Part shown: positions 23,851 to 36,371 of the stretch, one piece after another
How positions within the stretch are numbered: position 1 is the first letter of the stretch
Layout: the number at the start of each line of letters is the position of its first letter
NCBI GenBank assembly: GCA_017306015.1
Contig: JAFKJK010000008.1
Span: 265,139 to 329,138 of the forward strand
Reading direction: 5' to 3'
Source: Propionibacteriaceae bacterium
GTDB lineage: Bacteria > Actinomycetota > Actinomycetes > Propionibacteriales > Propionibacteriaceae
Length of the DNA: 64,000 nucleotides
Position numbers and translations under genes: made by a program
The notes under the pieces: generated by a model
What the model saw: the letters and a program-made list of their open reading frames with translations, nothing else
Databases searched by the model: none
What the model was told of the DNA's origin: nothing

Positions 23851-25374
23851 TCAGGGACGCCGCCAACTGAACCCGTCCCGGGCCAGCATCCGGGTCGCGG
23901 ACGGAGGACCCCACGTGCCCGGCGGGTAGCTCTCCGGAGCGGTCCGCTGCTCCGCCCAGTACGCGAGCACCGGGTCCAGGATCTGCCACGACAGCTCCAC
24001 CTCCTCCGGACGGGGGAACAGCGGCTCCGATCCGAGCAGGACGTCCAGCAGCAGGCGTTCGTACGCCTCCGGGCTCGACTCGGTGAACGAGGTGCCGTAC
24101 TCGAAGTCCATGTTCACGTCGCGGAGTTCCATCGTGGTCGCCGGCACCTTGGCCCCGAAGCGGAGGGTGACGCCCTCGTCCGGCTGGATCCGCAGCACCA
24201 GGGCGTTCGTGCCGAGGTTGCGGACGTCGGTTCCGTTGAACGGCAGGTGCGGGGCGGCGCGCAGGTTGAGGGCCACCTCGGTGACCCGGTGCGGCAGCCG
24301 CTTGCCCGTCCGCAGGTAGAACGGCACGCCGGCCCAGCGGCGGTTGTCGATGTCGACCCGGATCGCCGCGAAGGTCTCGGTGGTGGAGTCCGGCGGGATG
24401 CCGTCCTCGGCCAGGTAGCCGGCGACCTGGGTGCCACCCGCCCAGCCGCCGGCGTACTGCCCGCGGGCGGTGTGGTTGCTGAAGTCGGCGGGGACGCGGG
24501 CAGCGCCGAGGACCTTGCGCTTCTCCAGGCTCAGGTCGATGCCGTTGAAGGAGGTCGGCTCCTCCATCGCGGTCAGGGCGAGCAGCTGCAGCAGGTGGTT
24601 CTGGATCACGTCCCGCGCTGCGCCGATGCCGTCGTAGTAGCCCGCCCTGCCGGCGATGCCGATGTCCTCGGCCATCGTGATCTGGACGTGGCCGATGTAG
24701 TTTCGGTTCCAGATCGGCTCGAACAGCGTGTTGGCGAACCGGAAGGCCAGCAGGTTCTGCACGGTCTCCTTGCCGAGGTAGTGGTCGATCCGGAAGATGC
24801 TGCTCGGGTCGAACGCCCGCGACAGCTTCCGCTCCAGCTCCTGGGCGCTGGCCAGGTCGTGGCCGAACGGCTTCTCGATCACCACCCGGTGCCAGGCGTT
24901 GCTGTGGTCCTTCTTGCTGGCCAGCCCGTGCTTGCGCAGCTGGGCGACCGCGATGTCAAAGGCTGCGGGCGGCACCGACAGGTAGAAGGCATGGTTGCCG
25001 CCCGTCCCGTTGGTGCGGTCGAGTTCGCCCAGGACGCGGCCCAGTTCGATGAAGGCGGCGTCGTCGGCCAGGTCCCCGCCGACGAAGCGGATGCCTTCCA
25101 GCAATTGTTGCCATACGTCCTCGCGGAAACCGGTCCGCGAGTACTGCTTGACCGCGTCCGCCACCCGCTCCTGGAAGTGCTCGGCCGCCCAGTCCCGTCG
25201 TGCGAACCCGACCAGGCCAGATCCCGGCGCCAGCAAACCACGGTTGGCAAGGTCATATATCGCCGGGATGAGCTTCTTGGTGGCCAGGTCGCCGGTGGCG
25301 CCGAAGAGGACGATCGCGGAGGGCCCAGCCATCCTCGGGAGTCGAAGATCACGCGGGTCGGCAAGGAGATTCAC
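23851..25374 (-). CDS. zwf: Glucose-6-phosphate 1-dehydrogenase
   Basis: Oxidises glucose-6-phosphate to the lactone, producing NADPH. The nucleotide motif IVLFGATGDLATKKLIPAIYDL starts at ~residue 21. The active-site signature RIDHYLGKETVQN lies at ~residues 195-207, and EKPFGHDLASAQEL precedes it. The length is 507 residues. GTG 25374 is the likely start, as a TAACCT box ends 6 nt before it (leaderless); ATG at residue 15 (MAGPSAIVLFG) is the alternative. First gene of the minus-strand zwf-opcA-pgl operon, divergent from ctaB. Confidence 0.95.
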   Translation of the reverse strand: MNLLADPRDLRLPRMAGPSAIVLFGATGDLATKKLIPAIYDLANRGLLAPGSGLVGFARRDWAAEHFQERVADAVKQYSRTGFREDVWQQLLEGIRFVGGDLADDAAFIELGRVLGELDRTNGTGGNHAFYLSVPPAAFDIAVAQLRKHGLASKKDHSNAWHRVVIEKPFGHDLASAQELERKLSRAFDPSSIFRIDHYLGKETVQNLLAFRFANTLFEPIWNRNYIGHVQITMAEDIGIAGRAGYYDGIGAARDVIQNHLLQLLALTAMEEPTSFNGIDLSLEKRKVLGAARVPADFSNHTARGQYAGGWAGGTQVAGYLAEDGIPPDSTTETFAAIRVDIDNRRWAGVPFYLRTGKRLPHRVTEVALNLRAAPHLPFNGTDVRNLGTNALVLRIQPDEGVTLRFGAKVPATTMELRDVNMDFEYGTSFTESSPEAYERLLLDVLLGSEPLFPRPEEVELSWQILDPVLAYWAEQRTAPESYPPGTWGPPSATRMLARDGFSWRRP

Positions 25375-25380
25375 ACTCCG

Positions 25381-25386
25381 AGGTTA
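25381..25386 (-). promoter_or_regulatory. -10 box for leaderless zwf
   Basis: On the minus strand TAACCT is followed by 6 nt and then the GTG of zwf, the same geometry as seen at secG, uvrA and uvrB. Confidence 0.45.
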
Positions 25387-25430
25387 CAAGTTGCCGCGGG
25401 GACCTGCTGCCGGGTCCTCTGCGGGCGTAA

Positions 25431-25436
25431 TACAGT
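25431..25436 (+). promoter_or_regulatory. Candidate -10 box for ctaB
   Basis: TACAGT 40 nt upstream of the ctaB ATG; no clear -35. It shares the ~100-nt divergent region with zwf. Confidence 0.35.
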
Positions 25437-25476
25437 CGCTGCAGGGTCTTGGCGGAAGGGGAGAGTCATCCACGAC

Positions 25477-26403
25477 ATGCGCGACGAGGCGGCTGTCGTC
25501 CCGGCCGATCTCGGCACCGGTCCGGGTGCCGTCGCCAGGGCGTACCTGGCGTTGGCAAAGCCCCGGATCATCGAGTTGCTGCTGGTCACGACGGTGCCGT
25601 CGATGTTCCTGGCCGCCGGCGGGTTCCCTCGCTGGGAGCTCGTCCTGTGGACCCTCCTTGGCGGGACGGCGGCAGCCGCCAGCGCCAACGTCTTCAACTC
25701 CGTCCTCGACGCGGACATCGACGCGCGGATGCGGCGGACGCGCCGGCGTCCGATGCCGCGAGACCTGGTCCGGCCGGGACGGGCGTACGCCTTCGGTGTG
25801 GTACTCGGGCTGCTGTCACTGCTCATCCTCGGCTTCGGCGCGAACTGGCTCTCCGCTGCGCTGGCGCTGGTGGCCAACCTCTACTACGTGTTCGTGTACA
25901 CGCTGGCGCTGAAGCGCCGCACGTCGCAGAACATCGTCTGGGGCGGCATCGCTGGCTGCTTCCCGCCCCTGATCGGCTGGACGGCGGTCACCGGCCAGAT
26001 CGCCCTCGCACCGCTGGTGCTCTTCGCCATCGTCTTCGCGTGGACGCCGCCGCACACCTGGGCGCTCGCCCTGCGCTACCGCGACGACTATCGCCGGGCC
26101 CACGTCCCGATGCTGCCGGTGGTGGCGCCCGCGGAGACCGTGGCGTGGCGGATCCTGGCCTACACCGTCCTGACTGTGGCCGTCAGTCTCGCGCTCTGGC
26201 CGCTCGCCCCCACCGGGTGGTTCTACCCGGTGGTCGCCGCGGTGAGCGGAGCCGTGATGATCACCGAGGCGATCCAGCTGCTGGGCCGGGCCCGCAGGGG
26301 CCTGCTGGACGCCGCGCTCAAGCCGATGCGGCTGTTCCACATCTCCAACAGCTACCTGGCGATCGTGTTCCTTGCGGCTGCGCTCGACCCGCTGCTGACC
26401 TGA
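25477..26403 (+). CDS. ctaB: Protoheme IX farnesyltransferase (heme O synthase)
   Basis: UbiA-type prenyltransferase that adds a farnesyl group to heme B for heme-copper oxidases. The 308-residue product has about nine transmembrane segments. The allylic-diphosphate motif NVFNSVLDADIDARMRRTRRRPM carries the DxxxD cluster, and TPPHTWALALRYRDDYRRA is the second signature. ATG 25477 is preceded at a distance by AAGGGGAGAG. It converges on ctaA, and the last 52 nt of the two genes overlap. Confidence 0.94.
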   Translation: MRDEAAVVPADLGTGPGAVARAYLALAKPRIIELLLVTTVPSMFLAAGGFPRWELVLWTLLGGTAAAASANVFNSVLDADIDARMRRTRRRPMPRDLVRPGRAYAFGVVLGLLSLLILGFGANWLSAALALVANLYYVFVYTLALKRRTSQNIVWGGIAGCFPPLIGWTAVTGQIALAPLVLFAIVFAWTPPHTWALALRYRDDYRRAHVPMLPVVAPAETVAWRILAYTVLTVAVSLALWPLAPTGWFYPVVAAVSGAVMITEAIQLLGRARRGLLDAALKPMRLFHISNSYLAIVFLAAALDPLLT

Positions 26404-27272
26404 TCACCGGGCCGGGTGAACCACCACAGGTTCGCCAGCGCCGCAGCGAACAGGGCCGTCCCGAGCATGTGGCCGGCGACCATGCCGGGAGGCAGGCTGA
26501 GCGCGTACTGCAGGTAGCCGATGGTGCCCTGCACGGCCTCGACGGCGAGCAGCAGCCCGACGGCGGGACGCACCCGCTCGTTCGTGCGGACCAGCCACAT
26601 CAGGAGCACGGTCAGCGCGACGACGATCCACACCAGGCCCGAATGGACGCGGGCGACCGTCACCAGTTCCAGCCCGTTGCGGGCGGCGCCACCATCGCCG
26701 GCGTGCGGGCCTGCCCCGGTGACCACGGCACCGGCCAGCAGCACGCAGATGCCGACCGCCGAGGTCACCCACACCAGGCGGCGCACCAGCGTCGGGACCG
26801 GCGCCGGCCGGACGGGCATCGCCTCGTGCAGGAGCACGACGCTGACGACGACGAGCGCGATCGAGGGGATCAGGTGGGCGCCGACGACCCACGGGTTGAG
26901 GCTGGTGAGGACGCTGATGCCACCGATCACCGCCTGGGCCGGGATCCCGGCGGCGGCGACGATGGCCAGGCCGCGCGCCCGGCGCAGCGGCCGGCCCTCG
27001 GCGTCCCTGGCCTTCCACGCCGCGACCAGGGTGCCGATGGCGATGATCGCCAGGACGAAGGTGAGCGTCCGGTTGCCGAACTCGATCAGGGCATGCAGGT
27101 CGGACGCGTTGTGCGGCACATACGAGCCCGGCGTGCACTGAGGCCAGGTGGGGCAGCCGAGCCCAGAGGAGGTCACCCGGACCAGACCACCGGTGAAGAT
27201 CAGTCCCATGTTGGCCACCAGGGACGCGGTCGCCCAGTTCCTCAGTGCGTGGGGGGCGGTCAGGATGTCCAT
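26352..27272 (-). CDS. ctaA: Heme A synthase, COX15/CtaA family
   Basis: Converts heme O to heme A. About eight transmembrane helices are visible. The duplicated His pairs are in HALIEFGNR, GAHLIP, ARVHSG and AGHMLG. The Cys-containing loop TSSGLGCPTWPQC typical of CtaA follows GGLVRV. ATG 27272 (MDILTAPHALRN) is preferred; it overlaps the end of the upstream ABC permease gene by 13 nt, so the three minus-strand genes form one operon. The C-terminal ~17 residues are encoded within the 3' end of ctaB on the opposite strand. Confidence 0.92.
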   Translation of the reverse strand: MDILTAPHALRNWATASLVANMGLIFTGGLVRVTSSGLGCPTWPQCTPGSYVPHNASDLHALIEFGNRTLTFVLAIIAIGTLVAAWKARDAEGRPLRRARGLAIVAAAGIPAQAVIGGISVLTSLNPWVVGAHLIPSIALVVVSVVLLHEAMPVRPAPVPTLVRRLVWVTSAVGICVLLAGAVVTGAGPHAGDGGAARNGLELVTVARVHSGLVWIVVALTVLLMWLVRTNERVRPAVGLLLAVEAVQGTIGYLQYALSLPPGMVAGHMLGTALFAAALANLWWFTRPGDQVSSGSSAAARNTIAR

Positions 27273-28021
27273 CTGAATGCCTTTCTGGCCAGCAGCAGGC
27301 CGGCGATCGACCACAGCAGTGTGACGAGGACGGGCCCGGCGTCCACCGCACCGGCGGCCCAGTCACGCAGGGCGTCGGCCAGCGCCGTCGTGGGCAGCCA
27401 GGACAGGATCGGCTGGAGCCAGCCGGGGAACAGGCTTGGGGGGACCAGCACGCCGGCGGCGGCACCGATGAGGTAGATCAGGTTCGCCAGGCCGAGGGTG
27501 AGTTCCGCCGAGCCGCGTCCGGACAGGGCCAGCGCGGCGGACGCGAACGCGATCAGCGCGAGCGGGACGGTAGCCACGACGACCAGGTACTGCCAGCCCT
27601 CCGGCCGCGGCGTCCATCCGGCCAGCAGGCCGGCGATGCCCAGCACGACCGCTTGGCCCACTGCCAGCGCCACCATCGCCAGTGCCTTGCCGAGCAGCAG
27701 GTCGATCGGCCGCAGCGGAGTCGCGGCCAGCCGCTCGAGCACGCCGTAGCGGCGTTCGAAGGCGGTCGTGATGGCCAGCGAGGTGAAGCCGGTCGACCAC
27801 AGGCCGAGCGCGATCACCGACGGCACGAAGGAGTTGGCGTCGATCCCGAGGCGGCCGCCGAGGAAAGCCTGTCCGACGATCAGCGCCAGGGGGATCACCA
27901 GGGCGAGCAGCAACTGCTCGCCGTTGCGGACGACCAGCCGGGCTTCCAGCAGGGCGTGCCGGACGATCCGGCCGGTGCGGGGGGCCGCCGCGGCCGCCGG
28001 ACGCAGGTCGAGCGCGCTCAT
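27260..28021 (-). CDS. ABC-2 type exporter permease
   Basis: The 253-residue protein has six predicted membrane segments of the ABC-2 permease type (VIPLALIVGQAFLGG, WSTGFTSLAITTAFERRYGVLERLAATPL, then four more). The ERRYGVLERLAATPLR stretch before the third helix is a family hallmark. It is encoded with its ATPase (4-nt overlap) directly before ctaA. This pair beside ctaA is a recurrent actinobacterial arrangement, so a role connected with cytochrome oxidase maturation is possible; the substrate is unknown. Confidence 0.85.
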   Translation of the reverse strand: MSALDLRPAAAAAPRTGRIVRHALLEARLVVRNGEQLLLALVIPLALIVGQAFLGGRLGIDANSFVPSVIALGLWSTGFTSLAITTAFERRYGVLERLAATPLRPIDLLLGKALAMVALAVGQAVVLGIAGLLAGWTPRPEGWQYLVVVATVPLALIAFASAALALSGRGSAELTLGLANLIYLIGAAAGVLVPPSLFPGWLQPILSWLPTTALADALRDWAAGAVDAGPVLVTLLWSIAGLLLARKAFRWTS

Positions 28022-28731
28022 TCCCGCTCCGGACGGGTCAACTGCAGGAAGCGGGCCTCGAGGGTGGTGGATCCGCCGGTGAGCTCTGCGACCGTGCCGC
28101 TCGCCACCCCGCGGCCGGCGTCCAGCATCACGACCTGGTCGGCCAGGTGCTCAGCCTCTTCCATGGAGTGGGTGGTCAGCACGATGGCGACGCCGGCGTC
28201 CCGGAGCCCGGCGACCAGGTCCCAGACGCGGTGGCGCATGTGCGGGTCGAGCCCGGCGGTGGGCTCGTCGAGGAAGACCAGCTCCGGACGGCCGACCACC
28301 GCCCCGGCAAGGTTCACCAGCTGCTGCTGGCCGCCGGACAGCCGGCGATAGGGCGTGTCGGCGAAGGCGTCGATACCCAGAGCGGCGCTGAGCTCAGTGA
28401 CCGGCAGGGGAGTGACGTAGAGCGCGGCCAGGTAGGTGAGCAGTTCGCCGGGCCGTACTCCGGACCAGGCGCCGGCTGACTGCGGCATCAGGCCGATCCG
28501 GTCGTTCGCCGCCGCGCTGCCGGGCGCGGACCCGAGCACCGAGATGGTGCCCGAGTCCGGCCTCAGCAGTCCGGTACAGCAGCGGATCAGCGTCGTCTTG
28601 CCGGCCCCGTTCGGTCCGAGCACAGCCGTCACGGCCGCGAACGCGGCGGTCAGGCTCAGCCCGTCCAGCACCGAGCGTCCACCCAGGCGCAGGCGCACCT
28701 CGGCAACGCTCAGCGCGATCGGCTCCGGCAT
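28018..28731 (-). CDS. ABC transporter ATP-binding protein
   Basis: The 237-residue nucleotide-binding domain is complete: Walker A LGPNGAGKTT, Q-loop region MPQSAGAWSGV, signature LSGGQQQLVNLAGA, Walker B LVFLDEPTAGLD and switch His in TTHSMEEAE. It energises the ABC-2 permease encoded immediately downstream, with which it overlaps by 4 nt. First gene of the ATPase-permease-ctaA unit. Confidence 0.9.
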   Translation of the reverse strand: MPEPIALSVAEVRLRLGGRSVLDGLSLTAAFAAVTAVLGPNGAGKTTLIRCCTGLLRPDSGTISVLGSAPGSAAANDRIGLMPQSAGAWSGVRPGELLTYLAALYVTPLPVTELSAALGIDAFADTPYRRLSGGQQQLVNLAGAVVGRPELVFLDEPTAGLDPHMRHRVWDLVAGLRDAGVAIVLTTHSMEEAEHLADQVVMLDAGRGVASGTVAELTGGSTTLEARFLQLTRPERE

Positions 28732-28748
28732 CCGGTCAGTCTATGGCT

Positions 28749-29794
28749 CTAGGCGAACCACTCCTGCAGCCGGGCGAGCATCGCCTGTTCGAAGTCGTCG
28801 TCGCTGTGCTTGCTGGCCATCCAGCCGGTGAAGTCTCCTCCGCCGATCGCATCCAGCTCGGCCCGGCAGGCGTCGGTCTCGGTGACCGCGCGGGCCAGCA
28901 GGGCTTCGGCCTCGGCCGGAGTCTTCCAGAAGAACGGATAGCCCTCGGGTACGAGCGCCCGCGCCCACGTGGTGTCCGGCAGGATGCCGATCACTCCTGC
29001 GGCCATGGCCTCGACGTACTCCAGGCCGTACGACTCCTCCTCCGCGGTGGCCAGGAAGGCCGTGGTCGCGGCCAGTGCCTCCCAGTAGGACAGCCGGGTG
29101 GCGGTCAGCGGGCCGACCCAGAACCACTCCCTGCCGGACAGCGTCATGGCGAGTTCCGAGACGAGGTGCGACTCGTGGAGCCGCATCGCGACCCGGATCG
29201 GAGCCTTGCGGTGAACCTTCTCGACCACGTCCACGAACAGCTTCGGACGCTTGCGCTCCGACAGGTAGATCGCCGGGTAGAGCACGACCGGGAGGTCCGT
29301 GTCGCGCCGGGGGAGCACGTGCTCCACCCGGAAGCCGAGGTTCGACCAGCCGACCTTGGCCTTCTCCGCGACATCCTGGACGGTCCAGCGCCGGACGACC
29401 TCCCTGACCGCGGACGCGGTTCGCTCGGAGTTCGCGAAGGTCGGGAACAGCCCGAAACTGAGCGCCTCGATCAGTTGCGGGACCCGGTCGGTGTAGCTCG
29501 TGGTCGGCGCCCACTGGAAGTTCATCACCGCGGGGTGCTCGCCGTGCTCGCGCAGGACCCGCCAGATCTTGGTCGAGTCCAGCACGTCCATGTTGATCAC
29601 GACTACCGAGTCGGTGTCGACGAACTCCAGCGGCATCTGGTCGAAGCCGTCGCACCGCCGGGTCGCAGGCCCGATCACGATCGGGTTGTGGGTCAGGTTG
29701 ACCAGTCGCCGGACCAGCGTCGCACCGGCGTCGTGGCCGGTGACCCGCCCGTCCGCGTCGATGACGACCTGGTCCCACTTGATGGCGAGCCGCC

Positions 29795-29798
<4 letters not shown>
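28749..29798 (-). CDS. GT4-like glycosyltransferase
   Basis: The 349-residue protein begins MRRLAIKWDQVVIDADGRVT. Its C-terminal half has a GT-B glycosyltransferase layout: NSERT, VVLYPAIYLSERKRPKLFVDVVEKV for the start of the second Rossmann domain, and EEESYGLEYVEAMAAGVIGILPD, which matches the E-x7-E nucleotide-sugar motif of GT4 enzymes. Acceptor and donor are unknown. Its ATG overlaps the hppA stop (ATGA), so it is translated from the hppA message, an unusual pairing. Confidence 0.7.
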
Positions 29799-32449
<2,651 letters not shown>

Positions 32450-32499
32450 TTCTGCTTCCTTGTCAGCGGAGAAGTCGGCGTCCGGGTCTTTGAGAAGAC

Positions 32500-32528
32500 A
32501 AAGTATTGATCGGACATACTGCGGTCAG
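32500..32528 (-). promoter_or_regulatory. Predicted promoter of hppA
   Basis: On the minus strand CTGACC (32528-32523), 17 nt, TACTTT (32505-32500), giving a leader of about 45 nt before the GTG of hppA. Confidence 0.55.
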
Positions 32529-32674
32529 CGTATCCGCATCAGTACCTAGAGTGCACCTTAGGCCAGAACGTGAGCCAGGGCGTCTCATCCCGGGACCGGG
32601 AAGGTCGCCCGGGAGAGTCGGGGCCGGTGCGGCAGGCCCCTGGCGTGAGCGTGTCCACCGCAGGACAAGCCGGT

Positions 32675-32702
32675 TTGACCCGTCCCCGATTTAGGTGAGA
32701 AT
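32675..32702 (+). promoter_or_regulatory. Predicted promoter of the suf operon
   Basis: TTGACC (32675-32680), 16 nt, GAGAAT (32697-32702), then 6 nt to the GTG of sufR, so the operon message may be leaderless. It is a plausible site for autoregulation by SufR, but I could not pick out an operator. Confidence 0.5.
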
Positions 32703-32708
32703 GGTGTT

Positions 32709-33428
32709 GTGAAAACGGAGCTCGACGACATCGGGGGTGCCGAAGCCGAACTGGCCTCGGACGCGTCCACCCGGTCGAGGGTGGCTCGGTCGATCCTGCA
32801 GCACGGGCCGTCCACGGCCAACGACCTCGCCACCCGGCTCGGCCTCACTCCGGCCGCGGTCCGGCGGCACCTCAGCGTCCTGCTCGAGACCGGTCAGGTG
32901 AACAGTCGCCAGCAGCGGGTCTACGGCCCACGAGGACGCGGCCGCCCGGCGAAGGTCTTCGAACTCACCGACCTCGGCAGGGGAACCTTCTACCAGGCCT
33001 ACGACCGGTTGGCGATCAGCGCGCTGCACTACCTGCGCGCCCACGCCGGCGAGGACGCCGTCGCCGAATTCTCGGCCGGCGTCACCGACGGCGTGCTGAA
33101 GCGATTCGCCGAGCTGGTGGGGGAATACGACACCCCGGCCGAGGCGTTGGTGGAGGCGCTGACCGCCGAAGGATTCGTAGCCTCTCTGCAGCCGGTCGCC
33201 TCCGGCGTCCAGCTGTGCCAGTACCACTGCCCGGTTGCCCATGTGGCCGCCGAGTTCCCCGAACTCTGCGAGGCCGAGACCAAGGCGTTCGCAGAGGTCC
33301 TCGGCTCTCACGTGCAACGGTTGGCGACGATCGCGCACGGGGACGGGGTGTGCACGACCCACGTACCGCGTCCGGTGATCAAGCCAGGCCTGGCAAGGAC
33401 GGACGCCACAGGAAGGAAGGGCGAATGA
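32709..33428 (+). CDS. sufR: SufR-type Fe-S cluster-sensing transcriptional repressor
   Basis: The 239-residue protein has an N-terminal winged helix ([30 protein letters not shown], residues ~20-60). A C-terminal Cys set follows, [21 protein letters not shown] plus a later Cys in GVCTTH, the layout used by SufR to bind a [4Fe-4S] or [2Fe-2S] cluster and sense iron or oxidative stress. It is the first gene of the suf operon and probably represses it. Its stop overlaps the sufB start (ATGA). Confidence 0.92.
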   Translation: MKTELDDIGGAEAELASDASTRSRVARSILQHGPSTANDLATRLGLTPAAVRRHLSVLLETGQVNSRQQRVYGPRGRGRPAKVFELTDLGRGTFYQAYDRLAISALHYLRAHAGEDAVAEFSAGVTDGVLKRFAELVGEYDTPAEALVEALTAEGFVASLQPVASGVQLCQYHCPVAHVAAEFPELCEAETKAFAEVLGSHVQRLATIAHGDGVCTTHVPRPVIKPGLARTDATGRKGE

Positions 33429-34867
33429 CAGCCACCACTCCCACAGCCCCCGGGCTGGGGGCCACCCAGCAGGAGCATCTCGAGGCGCTGGGTGCCTACC
33501 AGTACGGCTGGCACGACGCCGACCTCGCCGGCCAGACGGCACAGCGCGGCCTCAACGCCGACGTCGTCCGCAGGATCTCGGCGCTGAAGAACGAGCCGGA
33601 GTGGATGCTGAACCTGCGGCTGAAGGCCCTGGCCCTGTTCGAGCGCAAGCCGCTGCCCGCCTGGGGCGCCGACCTGAGCGGCATCGACTTCGACAACATC
33701 AAGTACTTCGTCCGATCGACGGAGAAGCAGGCCCAGACCTGGGACGACCTTCCCGACGACATCAAGAAGACCTACGACCGGCTCGGCATCCCCGAGGCCG
33801 AGAAGATGCGCCTGGTGGCCGGCGTCGCCGCGCAGTACGAGTCCGAGGTCGTCTACCACAAGATCAACGAGGAGTTGGAGCGCCAGGGCGTCATCTTCCT
33901 CGACACCGACACCGGCCTGAGGGAGCACCCGGAGATCTTCGAGGAGTACTTCTCCTCGGTGATCCCGGTGGGCGACAACAAGTTCGCGTCGCTGAACAGC
34001 GCGGTCTGGTCGGGGGGCTCGTTCGTCTACGTGCCCAAGGGCGTCCACGTGTCGATTCCGCTGCAGGCATACTTCCGGATCAACACCGAGAACATGGGCC
34101 AGTTCGAGCGGACGCTGATCATCGCCGACGAGGACTCCTACGTCCACTACGTCGAGGGCTGCACCGCGCCGATCTACAGCTCCGACTCGCTGCACTCCGC
34201 GGTGGTCGAGATCATCGTGAAGAAGAACGCCCGCGTCCGCTACACGACCATCCAGAACTGGTCGACCAACGTGTACAACCTGGTCACCAAGCGCGCCACC
34301 TGCGAGGAGGGCGCGACGATGGAGTGGATCGACGGCAACATCGGCTCCAAGGTGACGATGAAGTATCCGGCGGTCTACCTGCTCGGCGAGCACTCCCGGG
34401 GCGAGACCCTGTCGATCGCGTTCGCCGGCGAGGGCCAGCACCAGGACGCCGGCTCGAAGATGGTGCACGTCGCGCCGCACACGTCGAGTTCCATCATCAG
34501 CAAGTCGGTCGCACGCTCCGGTGGCCGCTCGTCCTACCGCGGCCTGGTGCAGGTCCAGGAGGGCGCACACCACTCGGCGAGCTCGGTGAAGTGCGACGCG
34601 CTGCTGGTCGACACCGTGTCCCGCTCCGACACCTACCCCTACGTCGACGTCCGCGAGGACGACGTGTCGATGGCCCACGAGGCCACGGTGTCGAAGGTGA
34701 GCGAGGACCAGCTGTTCTACCTGATGAGTCGCGGCATGGGCGAGGACGAGGCGATGGCGATGATCGTCCGCGGCTTCGTCGAGCCGATCGCCCGCGAGCT
34801 TCCGATGGAGTACGCCCTCGAATTGAACCGGCTGATCGAACTGCAGATGGAAGGGGCCGTCGGCTGA
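33425..34867 (+). CDS. sufB: Fe-S cluster assembly scaffold SufB
   Basis: Core of the SufBCD scaffold on which clusters are built. The 480-residue protein has the conserved segments [26 protein letters not shown]-like [27 protein letters not shown], and [20 protein letters not shown] with the Cys implicated in cluster assembly. The C-terminal [19 protein letters not shown] is shared with SufD. ATG 33425 is coupled to sufR. Identification is unambiguous. Confidence 0.96.
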   Translation: MTATTPTAPGLGATQQEHLEALGAYQYGWHDADLAGQTAQRGLNADVVRRISALKNEPEWMLNLRLKALALFERKPLPAWGADLSGIDFDNIKYFVRSTEKQAQTWDDLPDDIKKTYDRLGIPEAEKMRLVAGVAAQYESEVVYHKINEELERQGVIFLDTDTGLREHPEIFEEYFSSVIPVGDNKFASLNSAVWSGGSFVYVPKGVHVSIPLQAYFRINTENMGQFERTLIIADEDSYVHYVEGCTAPIYSSDSLHSAVVEIIVKKNARVRYTTIQNWSTNVYNLVTKRATCEEGATMEWIDGNIGSKVTMKYPAVYLLGEHSRGETLSIAFAGEGQHQDAGSKMVHVAPHTSSSIISKSVARSGGRSSYRGLVQVQEGAHHSASSVKCDALLVDTVSRSDTYPYVDVREDDVSMAHEATVSKVSEDQLFYLMSRGMGEDEAMAMIVRGFVEPIARELPMEYALELNRLIELQMEGAVG

Positions 34868-36030
34868 TGACCGCAGCACCGAATGTGGCCGAGGCGGTCG
34901 AGACCGTCGCGTCCCACCTCCACCCGGTCGCGTCCTTCGACCTCGCCGACCACCCGATGCCCCGTGGCCGCGAGGAGGTGTGGCGGTTCACCCCGCTGCG
35001 CCGCCTCCGCGGGCTGCTGGACGGCACCCCGAGCGGTGCCCACCTGACCTGGCGGGCCGACCTGCCGGCCGAGGTCACCACCAGCGAGATCACCACGGCG
35101 GAGGTGGCCGCGCTCGGCGTCCCGGCTCCGGTCGACCGGCCGTCCGCACTGGCCGTCGCCAACAGCGGCGGGGCGGTGCTGGTCGACATCCCCGCGGGCC
35201 TGGAGCTGGCCGAACCGTTCGTGATCGACCTGATCGGCACGGGCGAACTGGTCTACGGCAACATCGTCCTCCGGGTGGGCGCGAGCGCGTCCGCGACGGT
35301 CGTGCTCCGGCACACCGGCTCGGCGACCTACGCCTCGAGCGTGTCCGTGCTGGTGGGCGACGGCGCGAAGCTGACCTTCGTCGGGATGCAGGACTGGGCC
35401 GACGACACCGTCCATGCCGGTCACGTCGGCCTGAGGATCGGCAGGGACGCCGAGGTGCGCACGGTGTCGGCCAGCCTCGGGGGCAACCTCGTCCGGCTCG
35501 TCGAGACCGCGGAGTACGCCGGCCCCGGCGGCCAGTTGGAGCAGTTCGGTGTCTACTTCGTCAACGCCGGCCAGCACATCGAGCACCGGATGTTCGTCGA
35601 CCACAACGCGCCCCACACCGCCAGCCACGTCGACTACCGCGGCGCGCTGCAGGGCGAGGGCGCACACTCGGTGTGGGTCGGGGACGTGCTGATCCGCAAG
35701 GTCGCCGAAGGCATCAACACCTACGAGACCAACAAGAACCTGGTGCTGACCGACGGCTGCCGGGCCGACTCCGTCCCCAACCTGGAGATCGAGACCGGCG
35801 AGATCCAGGGCGCCGGCCACTCCTCGACGACCGGACGCTTCGACGACGAGCAGCTGTTCTACCTGCGTTCCCGCGGCATCCCGGAGGACGAGGCCAGGCG
35901 GCTGGTGGTGCAGGGCTTCTTCGCCGAGATCATCCGGCGGATCGGCGTCCCCGAGGTGGAGACCCGGCTGCTGGCTGCCGTCGAGAAGGAACTCCAGGTG
36001 ATCGTCGGCATCCCGGGGGATCCTCAGTGA
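34867..36030 (+). CDS. sufD: Fe-S cluster assembly protein SufD
   Basis: Paralogue of SufB that completes the SufBC2D complex. The 387-residue product has the N-terminal REEVWRFTPLRRL, the beta-helix core and the C-terminal HSSTTGRFDDEQLFYLRSRGIPEDEARRLVVQGFF. The conserved His in GAGHSSTTG is visible. The ATG at 34867 overlaps the sufB stop by one base (TGATG). Confidence 0.95.
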   Translation: MTAAPNVAEAVETVASHLHPVASFDLADHPMPRGREEVWRFTPLRRLRGLLDGTPSGAHLTWRADLPAEVTTSEITTAEVAALGVPAPVDRPSALAVANSGGAVLVDIPAGLELAEPFVIDLIGTGELVYGNIVLRVGASASATVVLRHTGSATYASSVSVLVGDGAKLTFVGMQDWADDTVHAGHVGLRIGRDAEVRTVSASLGGNLVRLVETAEYAGPGGQLEQFGVYFVNAGQHIEHRMFVDHNAPHTASHVDYRGALQGEGAHSVWVGDVLIRKVAEGINTYETNKNLVLTDGCRADSVPNLEIETGEIQGAGHSSTTGRFDDEQLFYLRSRGIPEDEARRLVVQGFFAEIIRRIGVPEVETRLLAAVEKELQVIVGIPGDPQ

Positions 36031-36371
36031 CCTACGTCCGCGCCTGTGCGCTGGCCGACGTGCCGCTCGGCACCGTGGCGACCTTCGACCTCGGCGGGGA
36101 GATCGACATCGCGGTGGTCAACACCGCCGACGGCGTCTTCGCGATCCAGGACCTGTGCAGCCACGCCGAGTACCCGCTGAGTGAGGGCGACGTCGATGGC
36201 TGCACGCTCGAATGCATCGGCCACGGCTCCCGCTTCGACCTGCGCACCGGCTTTCCGCTGGAGCTTCCGGCCACCGTCCCCGTCCCCGTCTACCCGGTGC
36301 GGGTGGACGGCGACGACATCTTCATCGACCCAGACAACCCGAAGAAAGCCCAGGAGCACAACAATGAGTGA
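36027..36371 (+). CDS. Rieske-type [2Fe-2S] ferredoxin of the suf operon
   Basis: The 114-residue protein has Rieske ligands in CSHAEYPL and CIGHGSRFDLRTG, i.e. Cys-x-His and Cys-x-x-His. It has no signal peptide, so it is cytoplasmic, in contrast to the exported Rieske protein at 11565-11963. It resembles non-heme dioxygenase-type ferredoxins. Placed between sufD and sufC with overlaps on both sides (GTGA and 8 nt), it is an integral part of the operon and may donate electrons to cluster assembly (inference). Confidence 0.9.
   Translation: MTYVRACALADVPLGTVATFDLGGEIDIAVVNTADGVFAIQDLCSHAEYPLSEGDVDGCTLECIGHGSRFDLRTGFPLELPATVPVPVYPVRVDGDDIFIDPDNPKKAQEHNNE

Noticed and set aside
22933..25476. 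Long plus-strand open frame leading into ctaB
   Set aside because: Only the last 308 codons look like a protein; the rest is antisense to opcA and zwf.
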